Positions 24,413 through 34,215 of a stretch of 35,419 nucleotides of DNA are shown here, piece after piece; position 1 is the stretch's first letter, and each line of letters begins with the position of its first letter. Where the stretch lies: the NCBI RefSeq assembly GCF_028890115.1, contig NZ_JARCJD010000027.1:1-35419 (forward strand). Reading direction: 5' to 3'. Made by a program: the position numbers and the translations under genes. Source of the stretch: Phaeobacter sp. QD34_24 (GTDB lineage: Bacteria > Pseudomonadota > Alphaproteobacteria > Rhodobacterales > Rhodobacteraceae). The notes under the pieces are model-generated. The model did no database searches, had not been told where the DNA came from, and saw only the letters and a program-made list of their open reading frames with translations.

Positions 24413-25683
24413 CCGTGTCAGAGGCGCGGATTTGCGTGATCGGCCTGGGCTATGTGGGCTTGCCGCTGGCGGTGGCCTTTGGCGGGCTGCGCCCGACCTT
24501 AGGCTTTGACATCGACGCCAGCCGCATCGATGAGCTGCGCCAGGGCCACGACCGGACCCGCGAGACCGGCGCCGAGGAACTGGCGGGCGCCGATCAGCTG
24601 CGCTTTACCGCCGATCCCGCCGAAATCGCCGGTTGCTCGATCTATATCATCACCGTGCCGACCCCGGTGGATGCCAGCCACCGCCCGGATCTGACACCGC
24701 TGCTGCGCGCCTCGGACACCGTTGGCCGCGTGCTGAAACCCGGCGATCTGGTGATCTACGAAAGCACCGTCTACCCCGGCGCCACCGAGGAAGACTGCGT
24801 GCCGGTGCTGGAAGCCGCCTCCGGGCTGGTCTTCAACGCAGATTTCCACGTCGGCTATTCTCCCGAACGGATCAACCCCGGTGACAAGGCGCGGCGCCTG
24901 GCCGATATCGTCAAGGTGACCTCCGGCTCGACGCCCGAGGTGGCAGCAAAGGTCGATGCGCTCTACCGCCAGGTGGTGCGGGCGGGCACCCATCCGGCCC
25001 CCTCGATCCGGGTGGCCGAGGCCGCCAAGGTGATCGAGAACAGCCAGCGCGACATCAACATTGCCCTGGTGAACGAGCTGGCGATGATCTTCAACCGCAT
25101 GGGGATCGACACCGAGGCGGTGCTGGACGCGGCCGGCAGCAAGTGGAATTTCCTCAACTTCCGCCCCGGCCTGGTGGGCGGGCACTGTATCGGGGTCGAT
25201 CCCTATTACCTGACCCACAAGGCCGAAAGCCTGGGCTACCACCCCGAGATCCTCTTGGCGGGGCGGCGGCTCAACGATGGCATGGGCGCCTATGTGGCCG
25301 GCGAGATGGTCAAGGCGATGCTGCGCCGCAGGTTGCCGGTGGCGGGCGCCCGGGTTCTGGTGATGGGGCTGACCTTCAAGGAGAACTGCCCCGATCTGCG
25401 CAACACCCGCGTCATCGACGTGGTGCGCACGCTTGAGGAATTCGGCCTCATCGTTGAGGTGCACGATCCCCATGCCGACCCCGAAGAAGCGCTCTTGGAA
25501 TATGGGATCACCCTGGTGGAACGCCCCGGCATGGCCGCTTATGAAGGCATCCTGCTGGCGGTGGCCCATGACGCCTTCCGGCAGATGGGCGCCAAGGCCC
25601 TCCGCGCCTATGGCACCCCGGGCGCGCTGCTTTATGATCTGAAATACATCCTGCCCCCCGAAGACTCGGACCTGCGCCTCTAG
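24409..25683 (+). CDS. UDP-N-acetylhexosamine 6-dehydrogenase (TviB/WbpO-like)
   Basis: A 424-aa cytoplasmic NAD-dependent dehydrogenase that oxidises C6 of a UDP-HexNAc to the uronic acid, giving an acidic sugar for the polysaccharide. NAD motif: [15 protein letters not shown] (residues 10-24). Further blocks are [33 protein letters not shown], and [20 protein letters not shown]. The catalytic Cys lies in [20 protein letters not shown], and the C-terminal domain has [17 protein letters not shown]-like sequence (here [20 protein letters not shown]). The [11 protein letters not shown] form is typical of the VipA/TviB/WbpO subgroup rather than UDP-glucose dehydrogenase. The exact substrate (GlcNAc or GalNAc form) is open. 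glmM follows after 46 bp. Confidence 0.88.
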   Translation: MTVSEARICVIGLGYVGLPLAVAFGGLRPTLGFDIDASRIDELRQGHDRTRETGAEELAGADQLRFTADPAEIAGCSIYIITVPTPVDASHRPDLTPLLRASDTVGRVLKPGDLVIYESTVYPGATEEDCVPVLEAASGLVFNADFHVGYSPERINPGDKARRLADIVKVTSGSTPEVAAKVDALYRQVVRAGTHPAPSIRVAEAAKVIENSQRDINIALVNELAMIFNRMGIDTEAVLDAAGSKWNFLNFRPGLVGGHCIGVDPYYLTHKAESLGYHPEILLAGRRLNDGMGAYVAGEMVKAMLRRRLPVAGARVLVMGLTFKENCPDLRNTRVIDVVRTLEEFGLIVEVHDPHADPEEALLEYGITLVERPGMAAYEGILLAVAHDAFRQMGAKALRAYGTPGALLYDLKYILPPEDSDLRL

Positions 25684-25729
25684 AGGCTGCGCCGGAGCGG
25701 GGGCGTCCTGACGGAAAGACGAACACAAC

Positions 25730-27073
25730 ATGCGCAAGTTCTTTGGCACCGACGGGGTGCGCGGCACCGCCAACACCTATCCGATGACCGCCGATATGGC
25801 GCTGCGCATCGGCGCCGCCGTCGGGCGCTACTTCCGCCGCGAGGCCGGCGGGGTGCACCGGGTGGTGATCGGCAAGGACACCCGCCTGTCGGGCTATATG
25901 TTCGAAAGCGCGCTGACCGCGGGCCTCACCTCGACCGGCATGAACGTGCTGTTGCTGGGGCCGGTGCCGACCCCGGCGGTGGGGCTGATGACGCGTTCGA
26001 TGCGCGCTGATCTCGGCGTGATGATCTCGGCCAGCCACAACCCGGCCGAGGACAACGGCATCAAGTTCTTCGGCCCCGACGGCTTCAAGCTGTCGGATCA
26101 GGCCGAACTGGAGATCGAAGCCCTGATCGAGACCGGGGTGGAGCCGGCCCGGGCGAGCAATATCGGCCGCGCCAAGCGCATTGACGATGCGCGCTTTCGC
26201 TATGGCGAGCGGGTGAAATCCTCGCTGCCGCGCGACATTCGCCTGGATGGCCTCAAGGTGGTGGTGGATTGCGCCCATGGCGCCGCCCACCGCGCCGCGC
26301 CGGAAATCCTCTGGGAGCTGGGCGCCGAGGTGATCCCCATGGGCATCACCCCCGATGGCACCAATATCAACCGCGGCTGCGGTTCCACCCAGCCGCAGGC
26401 GGCGGCCGAAATGGTGGTGGCCCATGGCGCCCATGTGGGGATCTGCCTGGATGGCGATGCGGACCGGGTGACCGTGATCGATGAAAACGGCGCCATTGCC
26501 GATGGCGATCAGCTGATGGCGCTTCTGGCGGTCCGCTGGGCCGAGGCCGAGCAGCTGGCGGGCGGCGCCCTGGTGGCGACGGTGATGTCGAACCTCGGGC
26601 TGGAACGCTTCCTGGAGGGGCAGGGCCTGAGGCTGGAGCGCACCGCCGTCGGCGACCGTTACGTGGTCGAAGCCATGCGCGCGGGCGGCTTCAACCTGGG
26701 CGGTGAGCAATCCGGCCATATCGTGATGAGCGATTACGCCACCACCGGCGACGGGCTGATGGCGGGGCTGCATGTGCTGGCGGCCATGGTGCAGACGGGG
26801 CGGCCGGCCTCCGAACTGGTGCGCCAGTTCGACCCCGTCCCGCAGCTTTTGAAGAACGTGCGCTTTGGCGCCGGGCAGACCCCGCTTGAGACGGCATCGG
26901 TCAAGGCGGCAATCCGCGAGGCCGAGGCCGCGCTGGCCGGGCAGGGGCGGCTTTTAATCCGCAAATCCGGCACCGAGCCGCTGATCCGGGTGATGGCCGA
27001 ATGCGAGGATGATGCGCTGCTTGAGCGGACCGTGGATCAGGTGGTCGAAGCCGTCGAAGCCGCCACCGCCTGA
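25730..27073 (+). CDS. glmM: Phosphoglucosamine mutase
   Basis: A 447-aa enzyme converting glucosamine-6-phosphate to glucosamine-1-phosphate on the way to UDP-GlcNAc. Start [20 protein letters not shown] is diagnostic. The phospho-serine loop is [17 protein letters not shown], the metal loop [11 protein letters not shown], the sugar-binding loop [15 protein letters not shown], and the phosphate-binding loop [12 protein letters not shown]. It has full family length and no defects. GlmM is normally an essential chromosomal gene, so a copy in a polysaccharide cluster on a plasmid-like replicon is probably an additional, pathway-dedicated paralog; if it were the only copy, the replicon would be indispensable. 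It forms an operon with the dehydrogenase, feeding its UDP-HexNAc substrate. Confidence 0.94.
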   Translation: MRKFFGTDGVRGTANTYPMTADMALRIGAAVGRYFRREAGGVHRVVIGKDTRLSGYMFESALTAGLTSTGMNVLLLGPVPTPAVGLMTRSMRADLGVMISASHNPAEDNGIKFFGPDGFKLSDQAELEIEALIETGVEPARASNIGRAKRIDDARFRYGERVKSSLPRDIRLDGLKVVVDCAHGAAHRAAPEILWELGAEVIPMGITPDGTNINRGCGSTQPQAAAEMVVAHGAHVGICLDGDADRVTVIDENGAIADGDQLMALLAVRWAEAEQLAGGALVATVMSNLGLERFLEGQGLRLERTAVGDRYVVEAMRAGGFNLGGEQSGHIVMSDYATTGDGLMAGLHVLAAMVQTGRPASELVRQFDPVPQLLKNVRFGAGQTPLETASVKAAIREAEAALAGQGRLLIRKSGTEPLIRVMAECEDDALLERTVDQVVEAVEAATA

Positions 27074-27084
27074 CCGCCCGCCCA

Positions 27085-27106
27085 GGCCTGAACCTGGGAT
27101 CAGGCC
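27085..27106. terminator. Short inverted repeat between convergent glmM and mcp
   Basis: GGCCTGA (27085-27091) and TCAGGCC (27100-27106) with an 8-nt loop in the 40-bp gap between convergent genes. The position suits a bidirectional terminator but no T-tract is present. Confidence 0.35.
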
Positions 27107-27113
27107 GACAGGA

Positions 27114-29759
27114 TCAGGCCGATAGGCGCGGCGCCTCGTCCAGCATGTCTTCCGCTGCGGCGCCGCCGCCGGTGCGGAAACGCTCCAGCGCCGCGGCCAT
27201 GGCCTGGGCCTCTTGCGACAGGGCGATGGAGGCCGAGGTCACCTCTTCAAAAAGGGCGGCATTCTTGGTGGTGGCATCATCCAGATTGGCCACCGCGCCA
27301 TTGACCTCCTGCAGGTTGCTGGACTGCTCGGCCGAGGCCCGGGAAATATTCTGCATCAGATCCGCCGCGCCCGAGACCGATTGCGAGATCTCGTTGATCA
27401 CCTCGCCGGTGCGTCCGACCAGCTCGGCGCCCATATCCACATGTTCCTGGCTTTCGGCGACCAGTTCGGCGATCTCGGTCGCGGCCTCCTTCGAGCGATG
27501 CGCCAGGCTGCGCACCTCGGAGGCGACCACCGCAAAGCCCTTGCCGACAGAGCCGGCCCGGGCCGCTTCCACCCCGGCGTTGAGCGCCAGGAGATTGGTC
27601 TGCTGGGCGATGCTGTCGATAAGGCCGATGATCTGGGAAATCTTCGCCGCACTTTCCTTGATCGCCTCCATCGCCGCAAAGGTGCGCTGCACCACCTCCA
27701 GGCTTTCGCGGGCATTGCGATGGGCGGTCTCCACCGAGGCGGAGGCCTCTCCGGAGGCGCGCGCGGTGCTGTCCACCGAGACCGTCAGCTGGTTGAGCGC
27801 CGCCGCGGTCGTGGCCAGGGTCTGCGCCGAATGTTCCGACCGAGCCGACAGATCGCGAGCGGCACCGGAAATCTCGCTGGTGCCGCTGGCGGTGGACTGG
27901 CCGCTCTGGCTGAGGCTATGCATGGAGTCTTCCAGCGCCTCCAGGGCGGCGTTGAAATCGGCGCGCAGCTTGGCATAGCCCTCGCTCATCGGGACGGTGA
28001 TGCGCGCGGTCAGATCCCCCTCGGCCAGCCGCTCCAGCCCCTCGCCGATGGCATTGACCGCGGCCCGCTGCTGGGCCAGGTTCTGCTGGCGCTCGGCCTC
28101 GGCCGCCTTTGAAATCTCTTCCTTTTCCACCAGCCCGTCGCGGAACACCGACAGCGCCCGGGCAATGCGGCGGATTTCCGAACTGGAACGGTCAAAGCCT
28201 GCAACCGGGCTCATGTCGCCGCCTGCCAGGTTCTCGGTGGTTTCGCTGATCCGCGCCAGGGGGCGGGTGATCAGGATCCGGGTCAGCAGCAGCGCCGCCA
28301 GCATCACCACGACAGAGACCACAAGCAGGCTCTGCATCTGGATCTGTGAGGCCTTCACCTCCCGGGACACCGAGGCGGCCATCTCGGCGATGGCGGCCTG
28401 GTTGTCCACGTTGAGCGTGGCCGCGCGCCGGGCGATCGTGGCCACGGCCTCGGCTGCCTGGCTTGAGGCGGCCACGGTTTCCGCCCGCGCGTTGATGGTG
28501 GCAATGCGCGAGGCGGCCAGCCCGGTTTCGGGGTTCACATCCACGGCGATCTGTTCCAGGTCGGCTACGATCAGCCCACCTTCCACATCGCGGAAGGTCA
28601 GCAATGCCGCGGCGGCGGCCTCCAGCGGCTGTATCACCGCGCGGACCTCCTGGATCGTATCAGCTGCCAACACCTGCAGGGCCGCCACCTGCAGGGCATT
28701 GACCTGAGTGTTCATCTCCAGAAGGCGGTTCAGCACACCGATTTCATTATCCAGGAGGCTTTGCACCGCATCGCGGCTTTCCTCGGCGGTTTCCTCGGCA
28801 ACGATTTCCAACACGAAGATCATATCCTCGATCGCCTTCATCAGCACATTGTCGCTGGCCTGGCGGTGATCCAGAACCAGCGGGCGCAGCTCTTTCTGTT
28901 CGGAGCGGCGCGCGCGCATCATGCGGTCAAAGGCGACCAGCGCCTCTTCGACGATCCCCGCCTCGACCGGGTCCACCTCCATCTCCACCAGGCGTTCGGG
29001 CAGATCGGCCAGCGCCGCCTTGGCGCCCTTGGCCATCTGCGTCATGGCCCGCTTCAGCGCCGGTTCCCGGGTCTGGCCCAGGGCCATGGCCACGCCGGAC
29101 AGGAGATTGATCTCCGCCTGGGCCTCCAAGAGGGTCTGCAGCTTGGTGAAATGCTCCTCCACCAGAACGGCCAGGGACTCCTCCAGGGCGACCATCGTCT
29201 CTTCGCCGCCATCCGACAGCGCGGCATAGGCGTGCTCTGCCGCCTCCAGCAGGTGCACCTGCAGCGCCTGCCCATGCAGCTGCAGCGCATCGATCTGCGC
29301 GGCGGTCCGGGCCTCGCTGTCAAAGGTGGTCGCCCGCGCTTCCATCAGCGCATTGAGCGCCTGCACCGCGCCATCGGCCAGCACCTCGTAATCGGCGCGC
29401 ACCGCGGGCGGCAGCCCCGCGACCCCTTCGCCCAGCTGGCGGACAGCGGTATCGACCTGGTCCCGGACCCCGGCCAGCGCCCCCGCATCATCGACCAGCA
29501 GGATATCGGTCATCACCGTCCGGGTCAGCCCGGTGGCCTCGGTCAGGCGGGCGCTGACCTCCATCTGCGGCAGCTTCTCCCCGGTCAGCACCGACATTTC
29601 ATCCGACACGCGGCCAAACACCAGAAAGGCCAGCACCCCGACGCCGGCCGAGACCCCGCCCATCGCCAGCAGGATCAGGACCAGCTTGGCCCCGATGCTG
29701 GACAAGGGACGAAACCGCCGCGAAGCGGGCTGCGTTTCAGAAGAGGCCATCTGCGTCAT
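27114..29759 (-). CDS. Methyl-accepting chemotaxis protein
   Basis: An 881-aa inner-membrane chemoreceptor that controls the CheA kinase and thereby swimming direction. ATG 29759 is chosen for the AGGTGG site before it; the frame begins further upstream. TM1 is at about residues 26-49 ([20 protein letters not shown]). A very large helical periplasmic domain of about 430 residues follows, then TM2 at about 478-500 ([20 protein letters not shown]). Two HAMP-like segments come next ([20 protein letters not shown] and [20 protein letters not shown]). The coiled-coil signalling domain has the conserved hairpin tip [20 protein letters not shown] and [20 protein letters not shown]. There is no obvious C-terminal CheR-tethering pentapeptide. 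Ligand unknown. Linkage to a polysaccharide locus suggests a role in the swim/attach choice (inference). Confidence 0.92.
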   Translation of the reverse strand: MTQMASSETQPASRRFRPLSSIGAKLVLILLAMGGVSAGVGVLAFLVFGRVSDEMSVLTGEKLPQMEVSARLTEATGLTRTVMTDILLVDDAGALAGVRDQVDTAVRQLGEGVAGLPPAVRADYEVLADGAVQALNALMEARATTFDSEARTAAQIDALQLHGQALQVHLLEAAEHAYAALSDGGEETMVALEESLAVLVEEHFTKLQTLLEAQAEINLLSGVAMALGQTREPALKRAMTQMAKGAKAALADLPERLVEMEVDPVEAGIVEEALVAFDRMMRARRSEQKELRPLVLDHRQASDNVLMKAIEDMIFVLEIVAEETAEESRDAVQSLLDNEIGVLNRLLEMNTQVNALQVAALQVLAADTIQEVRAVIQPLEAAAAALLTFRDVEGGLIVADLEQIAVDVNPETGLAASRIATINARAETVAASSQAAEAVATIARRAATLNVDNQAAIAEMAASVSREVKASQIQMQSLLVVSVVVMLAALLLTRILITRPLARISETTENLAGGDMSPVAGFDRSSSEIRRIARALSVFRDGLVEKEEISKAAEAERQQNLAQQRAAVNAIGEGLERLAEGDLTARITVPMSEGYAKLRADFNAALEALEDSMHSLSQSGQSTASGTSEISGAARDLSARSEHSAQTLATTAAALNQLTVSVDSTARASGEASASVETAHRNARESLEVVQRTFAAMEAIKESAAKISQIIGLIDSIAQQTNLLALNAGVEAARAGSVGKGFAVVASEVRSLAHRSKEAATEIAELVAESQEHVDMGAELVGRTGEVINEISQSVSGAADLMQNISRASAEQSSNLQEVNGAVANLDDATTKNAALFEEVTSASIALSQEAQAMAAALERFRTGGGAAAEDMLDEAPRLSA

Positions 29760-30207
29760 GTTCTGCCACCTGTATCTAGGTTGATCGTAACCGAAAGCCG
29801 CAACTGCCCCTCCCAACAGCCGGAGGATGCAGGCGCGCTCAAATTGACCAGACAGAGCCTATCGCCCCAAGGTTTAAAACTATTTTATAACTCACCTGCT
29901 TTTTACCTATAATTTGCCTGTTCTCCCGCGCCGCTACGGGGCAAATACGGGCAGGCAGGCAGGTTCTGTCCGCCCGGTGTAGGCGCATGAAACGCTCTTG
30001 AGACTCCCGTTCTGGTTTTTCTTCTGATTTGAAGGCTCCGCTAAGGTTTTGTCGCTAACGTGCCTTTCGGCAGTGCCCATCGGTCGGCTGCGCTCCTGGC
30101 AGCCGGTTGCCCTGCAGGCCAGCAGAGCCATATGTGAATGGGTAGGCCAGGTGCGATCGGGTCAGGCATGTGTGACCGGATCAGTTAAGAGTTGAACGAG
30201 GTGTCCA
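29760..30207. promoter_or_regulatory. Divergent promoter region of mcp and the hybrid kinase
   Basis: 448 bp without a gene. The part 29870-29930 is strikingly AT-rich and holds TATAAT (29908-29913, plus strand) but no well-spaced -35; minus-strand TTATAAAAT is nearby. It probably drives both genes. Nothing else was recognised. Confidence 0.4.
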
Positions 30208-32913
30208 GTGCCCAAGGCAGAGCAAAGCCACATGGATAGCAGGTTGATCGCCCTGATCGGGGCGGCGCAGGCTCCGATGGCGCTGATCACCGCAGAGCTG
30301 GCCCTTGTCGCGGCCAATGCCGCCTTCCGGCAGGCCGTGCCGCTGCGCGACGGCCCTGCAGGCCCGGAGTTTCTCTCGCCTCCGCCGATCTCCCGCAAGG
30401 CCCTGAGCCCGCAGATGCCCCCCCTGCAAAGTACGGTGCCGGGGCGGTCAGGGACGCAGACCTGGCATATCAGCGCCCTGGGTCCGGATCTCTATATGGT
30501 GGAGCTGACCCCGCCGCAGGTCTTCCTGCGGCGCCGGTTCTACAGCCACCTGCGCAGCCTGGCCGCGGCCACGCAAAGCCCGGTGATCTTCTGCACCCCC
30601 GATCAGCGCATCCGCTGGATCAACCCGGCCTGCGAGGCACTCACCGGGTTCAGCGCTCAGGAGGCCCGCGGTCGCAAGCCCAGCGAGGTCCTGCACAGCG
30701 CCCATATGGATCCCGAAGGCGCCGCCCGCATCACCCGGGCCATGACCGCCGAAGAACCGGTGACCGCAGAACTGTTGAACCGCACCCGCTCGGGCGAGGA
30801 ATACTGGCAGGTTCTGGATGTCACCCCGCTGCATGGTCCCGATGGCCAGCTGGAAGGCTATGTGGCGATCCACACCGATGTCACGCCTTTGAAAAAGGCC
30901 GCCGAAGACAACGTGCGCAGCGCCCGGCTGGGCCGCATCATCGAGGAAAGCCTGCACGAGATCTATATCTTCGATCCCGAGACGCTGAAATTCTCCGAGG
31001 TGAACCGGGGCGCGCGCGACAACCTCGGCTACAGCATGGCGGACCTGGCGCAGATGACGCCGGTGGATATCAAGCCCGATTACGATGAGTACAGCTTCCG
31101 GCAGATGGTGCAGCCGCTGATCGCGGGCACGCAAAGCACCCTGCGCTTCAAGACCCGTCACCGACGCCGGGACGGCAGCTGCTACCCGGTCGAGATCACC
31201 CTGCAGCTGATGATGGATGATCAGCCCTGGTTCGTGGCCATGGTCGAGGATTCCACCCAGCGCGATGCCAGCCAACAGGCGGCCGAGATGGCCCATGCCC
31301 GGCTGGTGACCGCGATCGAGGCCCTGCCCGAAGGCTTCGGCCTGGTCTTCTACGATGCCGATGACCGGCTGGTGCTGGCCAATGCCCGCTACCGCGAGAT
31401 CTACGCCGACAGCGCCCCGGTGATCCGGGAGGGCGTCCGCTTTGAGGACGTGCTGCGCTACGGGCTGGCGCAGGGGCAGTATGAAGAGGCCAAGGGCCGC
31501 GAAGAGGAATGGCTGCGCGGTCGGCTGGCGCAGCATCGCCAGGAAAGCAGCACCACGCGCCAGACGCTCGGCAATGGGCGGGTGCTGCAGATCTATGAAC
31601 GCGCCACACCCGATGGCGGCCGGGTCGGCCTGCGGGTGGATGTGACCGAATTCGACGAGGCCCGCGCCCGCGCCGAGGCCGCCAATGCCGCCAAATCCGC
31701 CTTTCTCGCCAATATGAGCCACGAGATCCGCACCCCGATGAACGGCATCCTGGGCATGCTGCAGCTCCTGTCGGAAACCGCCCTGGACGGCGAACAGGCC
31801 GAAATGCTGGAAACGGCAGAGACCTCGGCACAGGGGCTGCTGTCGATCCTCAACGACATTCTGGACCTGGCCCGGATCGAGGCCGGCAAGGAAGAGCTGG
31901 ACCAGGCGCCCTTTACCCCCGCCTTGGTGCTGCAGCAGGTGGCCTCGCTGCATCGGGTGGTGGCCGAAGCCAAGGACGTGCGCCTCAAGCTGGAGCTGGC
32001 GCCCGGCACCGAAGAGCCGCGCCTGGGCGATGCCCGCCGGGTCGGGCAGATCCTGCATAACCTCTGCGGCAATGCGCTGAAGTTCACCCAAGCCGGCCAG
32101 GTGCAGTTGACCGCCGGGATCAGCAAGGAGGGCGCCCTGCGCCTTGAGGTCCGCGACAGCGGCATCGGCATGGACCAGGAAGCGCTGCAGCGGGTCCAGG
32201 GCAAATTCGAACAGGCCGACAATTCCACCACCCGCGCCTTTGGCGGCACCGGCCTGGGGCTGGCGATCGTCTCGGAACTGGTGGCGCTGATGCAGGGGCG
32301 GCTCGACATGAAGTCCACGCCCGGGCAGGGCACCACCGTCACCGTGGAACTGCCACTGCCGCTGGCGCCGGAAGGCGCCCTGTCCGCAGGTGACGCCGCC
32401 GTGCAAGAGCCGCCGCACCGGGCCTTGACCGCCCCCGCGTCGGCGGCCGCCGCGCCAGACACATCCCCCCGGGGCCCCGAGCGCCAGACCAGGCCCGACC
32501 GCAAGGGCCATGCCACCGCGCAGCCCCTGCGCATCCTGGTGGCCGAGGACAATGCCACCAACCGGATGATCATCGACAAGATGCTGACCCGCATGGGCCA
32601 TGAGGTGGTGCTGTGCAACGATGGGGCCGAGGCGGTCGCCACCTGGCAGCCCGGCGCCTTTGACTGCCTGTTGATGGATATCTCGATGCCCCGGCTGTCC
32701 GGCATCGAAGCGCTGCAGGAGATCCGCAAGCAGACCCGGGCCCAGGGCCAGAGCGCAACACCGGCCATTGCGGTCACCGCCCATACCATGCCGGATCAGG
32801 TCGCGGCCCTCCTGCGCGAAGGCTTTGACGCGGTGCTGAGCAAGCCGATCCATGCCCGGGAGCTGGACCGGATGCTGGATGGCTGCCGGTCCAGGTCCGA
32901 ATCCTTGCAATAA
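30208..32913 (+). CDS. Multi-PAS hybrid sensor histidine kinase/response regulator
   Basis: A 901-aa protein without transmembrane segments, so a soluble sensor. Several PAS-like domains occupy about residues 10-480; the clearest are at 110-225 (VIFCTPDQRIRWINPACEAL), 235-355 (YIFDPETLKFSEVNRGARDN) and 365-480 (GLVFYDADDRLVLANARYRE). The HisKA box is FLANMSHEIRTPMNGILGML, with phospho-acceptor His505. The ATPase domain shows ILHNLCGNALKFTQ, VRDSGIGMDQEALQ and FGGTGLGLAIVSEL. A Pro/Ala-rich linker leads to a receiver domain (RILVAEDNATNRMIIDKMLT) with phospho-acceptor Asp824 (CLLMDISMPRLSG) and Lys in VLSKPIHARE. GTG 30208 is preferred over ATG 30232 for its GAGG site. No partner Hpt or output regulator is in the window. 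It is divergent from the chemoreceptor. Confidence 0.92.
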   Translation: MPKAEQSHMDSRLIALIGAAQAPMALITAELALVAANAAFRQAVPLRDGPAGPEFLSPPPISRKALSPQMPPLQSTVPGRSGTQTWHISALGPDLYMVELTPPQVFLRRRFYSHLRSLAAATQSPVIFCTPDQRIRWINPACEALTGFSAQEARGRKPSEVLHSAHMDPEGAARITRAMTAEEPVTAELLNRTRSGEEYWQVLDVTPLHGPDGQLEGYVAIHTDVTPLKKAAEDNVRSARLGRIIEESLHEIYIFDPETLKFSEVNRGARDNLGYSMADLAQMTPVDIKPDYDEYSFRQMVQPLIAGTQSTLRFKTRHRRRDGSCYPVEITLQLMMDDQPWFVAMVEDSTQRDASQQAAEMAHARLVTAIEALPEGFGLVFYDADDRLVLANARYREIYADSAPVIREGVRFEDVLRYGLAQGQYEEAKGREEEWLRGRLAQHRQESSTTRQTLGNGRVLQIYERATPDGGRVGLRVDVTEFDEARARAEAANAAKSAFLANMSHEIRTPMNGILGMLQLLSETALDGEQAEMLETAETSAQGLLSILNDILDLARIEAGKEELDQAPFTPALVLQQVASLHRVVAEAKDVRLKLELAPGTEEPRLGDARRVGQILHNLCGNALKFTQAGQVQLTAGISKEGALRLEVRDSGIGMDQEALQRVQGKFEQADNSTTRAFGGTGLGLAIVSELVALMQGRLDMKSTPGQGTTVTVELPLPLAPEGALSAGDAAVQEPPHRALTAPASAAAAPDTSPRGPERQTRPDRKGHATAQPLRILVAEDNATNRMIIDKMLTRMGHEVVLCNDGAEAVATWQPGAFDCLLMDISMPRLSGIEALQEIRKQTRAQGQSATPAIAVTAHTMPDQVAALLREGFDAVLSKPIHARELDRMLDGCRSRSESLQ

Positions 32914-32944
32914 GGCGCGGGGTCTGGTCTTCCGCAGGCATCAC

Positions 32945-32995
32945 AACACCAAGCAGGCCGCTCAGCAATACCCGGGCACCGATGCAATCACTTTG
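32945..32995 (-). pseudogene. Trace of an IS5-family transposase
   Basis: The minus strand reads SDCIGARVLLSGLLGV, matching SDYIGARALLSSIPDV of the IS5 copies in this window at the nucleotide level as well. Only about 50 bp remain. It marks an older IS5 event behind the kinase gene. Confidence 0.6.
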
Positions 32996-33438
32996 GACTT
33001 GTCCCGTTTTATGCCGCTACACGTTCTCGTTTAGGCCACTGTCCGTTCGAGAGCGACTGAGCTTTTCCAACCCAATGCTCTGTGCAAATTCAGGGAGCAC
33101 TTTGCGGCTTCGGCGGTCGTAGATCTGGCATAGGAGCTTCCAAACGCCCAGCTACCCCGGCGCCAGAATGCATCCCCCTCGTCTCCATCGAAAAAACCTA
33201 GGACTTCGCTCAACACGTCTGGCACCGACGGGACCTGCCGGGATGTCGAGCCATTCCTCGCCGCACGGAAGGAACTGATTTCGGGCGGAGACGGCTGATA
33301 TGCCGTTGCCCAAAACGCTCACCTACCTTCTAATTTTCGAGCTTTATGCTGGTTTGCGATTTGTGTGCCTAGAGCAAACGTTGAGAGGCTCAGTGTCAAG
33401 CGTGGAGATCACCCCTCCTTAGTTGAGCGTAAATTCTC
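32996..33438. other. Gene-free stretch with no recognised content
   Basis: About 440 bp. A minus-strand open frame of 64 codons (33031-33225) has no family resemblance and no ribosome site, so it is not called. This is probably decayed DNA between the IS5 trace and the promoter of the next gene. Confidence 0.4.
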
Positions 33439-33467
33439 TTGACATTTTTTAGTTGAATTTCGGCAAT
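33439..33467 (+). promoter_or_regulatory. Possible promoter and operator of the two orphan genes
   Basis: Consensus -35 TTGACA (33439-33444) with a weak -10 GGCAAT (33462-33467) at 17 bp. Direct repeats AGTTGA at 33421-33426 and 33451-33456, 30 bp apart, flank the -35 box and could be a regulator's binding sites. A further TATAGT lies at 33484. Confidence 0.4.
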
Positions 33468-33543
33468 CTCGCGACCTCAGCGCTATAGTGAAATTAGCGA
33501 TCGATGGATTGCCTCAATAACTCGTACTGAAAAGGATTCCGAC

Positions 33544-34122
33544 ATGGACACGACCCCTAACCGCCTTGGCGGAGCAATGGGTGCTGGCGAAACGCCAGTG
33601 CTCAACTTCAACCTGGAGAAGAACATCTCCGGAGCCAAACACGATTTAATAGACAAGGACATGGTCTTTTCCATGATCCAGTGGATGGCCGATGAACTTA
33701 ATAGTGAAAAAGACGCGCCGGAGCTTGTGCGCTGCCTTCTGGGTATGGCCAATGAGCTGGTGCAGACCCTTGAGCACCACGAGCTGATCCACATCACACC
33801 CGCTGACACTAACGGGATTGGCTCGGCCACCGAAGCTCCTATGCTTCCGCCCCGGATACCTCCTCTGCCTTCACTTGCTCAGCTTCATCGTCTTCCTCGT
33901 GAAGATCAGGCTCGCTTTCTCGACAAGCGGGCAAGTGATCTCATGCGCGAAATCGAAGGCTTGAGGCTCGGTTACTATGAAGCGCCAGATTATCGGCTCG
34001 ACTATCGCATGATCGAGCAGGCCCGCCGCAGGTATCGCAAACTGCGCGACACGGCCATGAAGCTGGGCCACTGGACAGATGGACGTTGGGAGGCGGGTTC
34101 AGAAGAAACACACCTCGTCTGA
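33544..34122 (+). CDS. Hypothetical protein (192 aa)
   Basis: Not recognised. ATG 33544 has a good ribosome site (AAAGGA, 9 bp upstream) and a possible promoter. The N-terminal half is mixed helical (DLIDKDMVFSMIQWMADELN, LVRCLLGMANELVQTLEHHE). A proline-rich linker (PMLPPRIPPLPSL) follows. The C-terminal half is highly charged and helical (LDYRMIEQARRRYRKLRDTA). No signal peptide or membrane segment, so cytoplasmic. GC is lower than in the kinase and glmM, suggesting separate origin. It precedes a second orphan gene by about 90 bp and both lie between IS5 sequences, so they may be passengers or accessory genes of a mobile element. Confidence 0.7.
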   Translation: MDTTPNRLGGAMGAGETPVLNFNLEKNISGAKHDLIDKDMVFSMIQWMADELNSEKDAPELVRCLLGMANELVQTLEHHELIHITPADTNGIGSATEAPMLPPRIPPLPSLAQLHRLPREDQARFLDKRASDLMREIEGLRLGYYEAPDYRLDYRMIEQARRRYRKLRDTAMKLGHWTDGRWEAGSEETHLV

Positions 34123-34215
34123 CGCGCCCCCAAGACCCTCCCTGAAAACAAGATACGAACCAAAAACTGGGATTTCAGCCGCACGGCTGGTCCCAGCACG
34201 ATGGAGACATGTCAA

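Noticed and set aside
33031-33225. 64-codon minus-strand open frame behind the kinase gene.
   Set aside because: No ribosome site, no recognisable motif, and it lies in decayed intergenic DNA.
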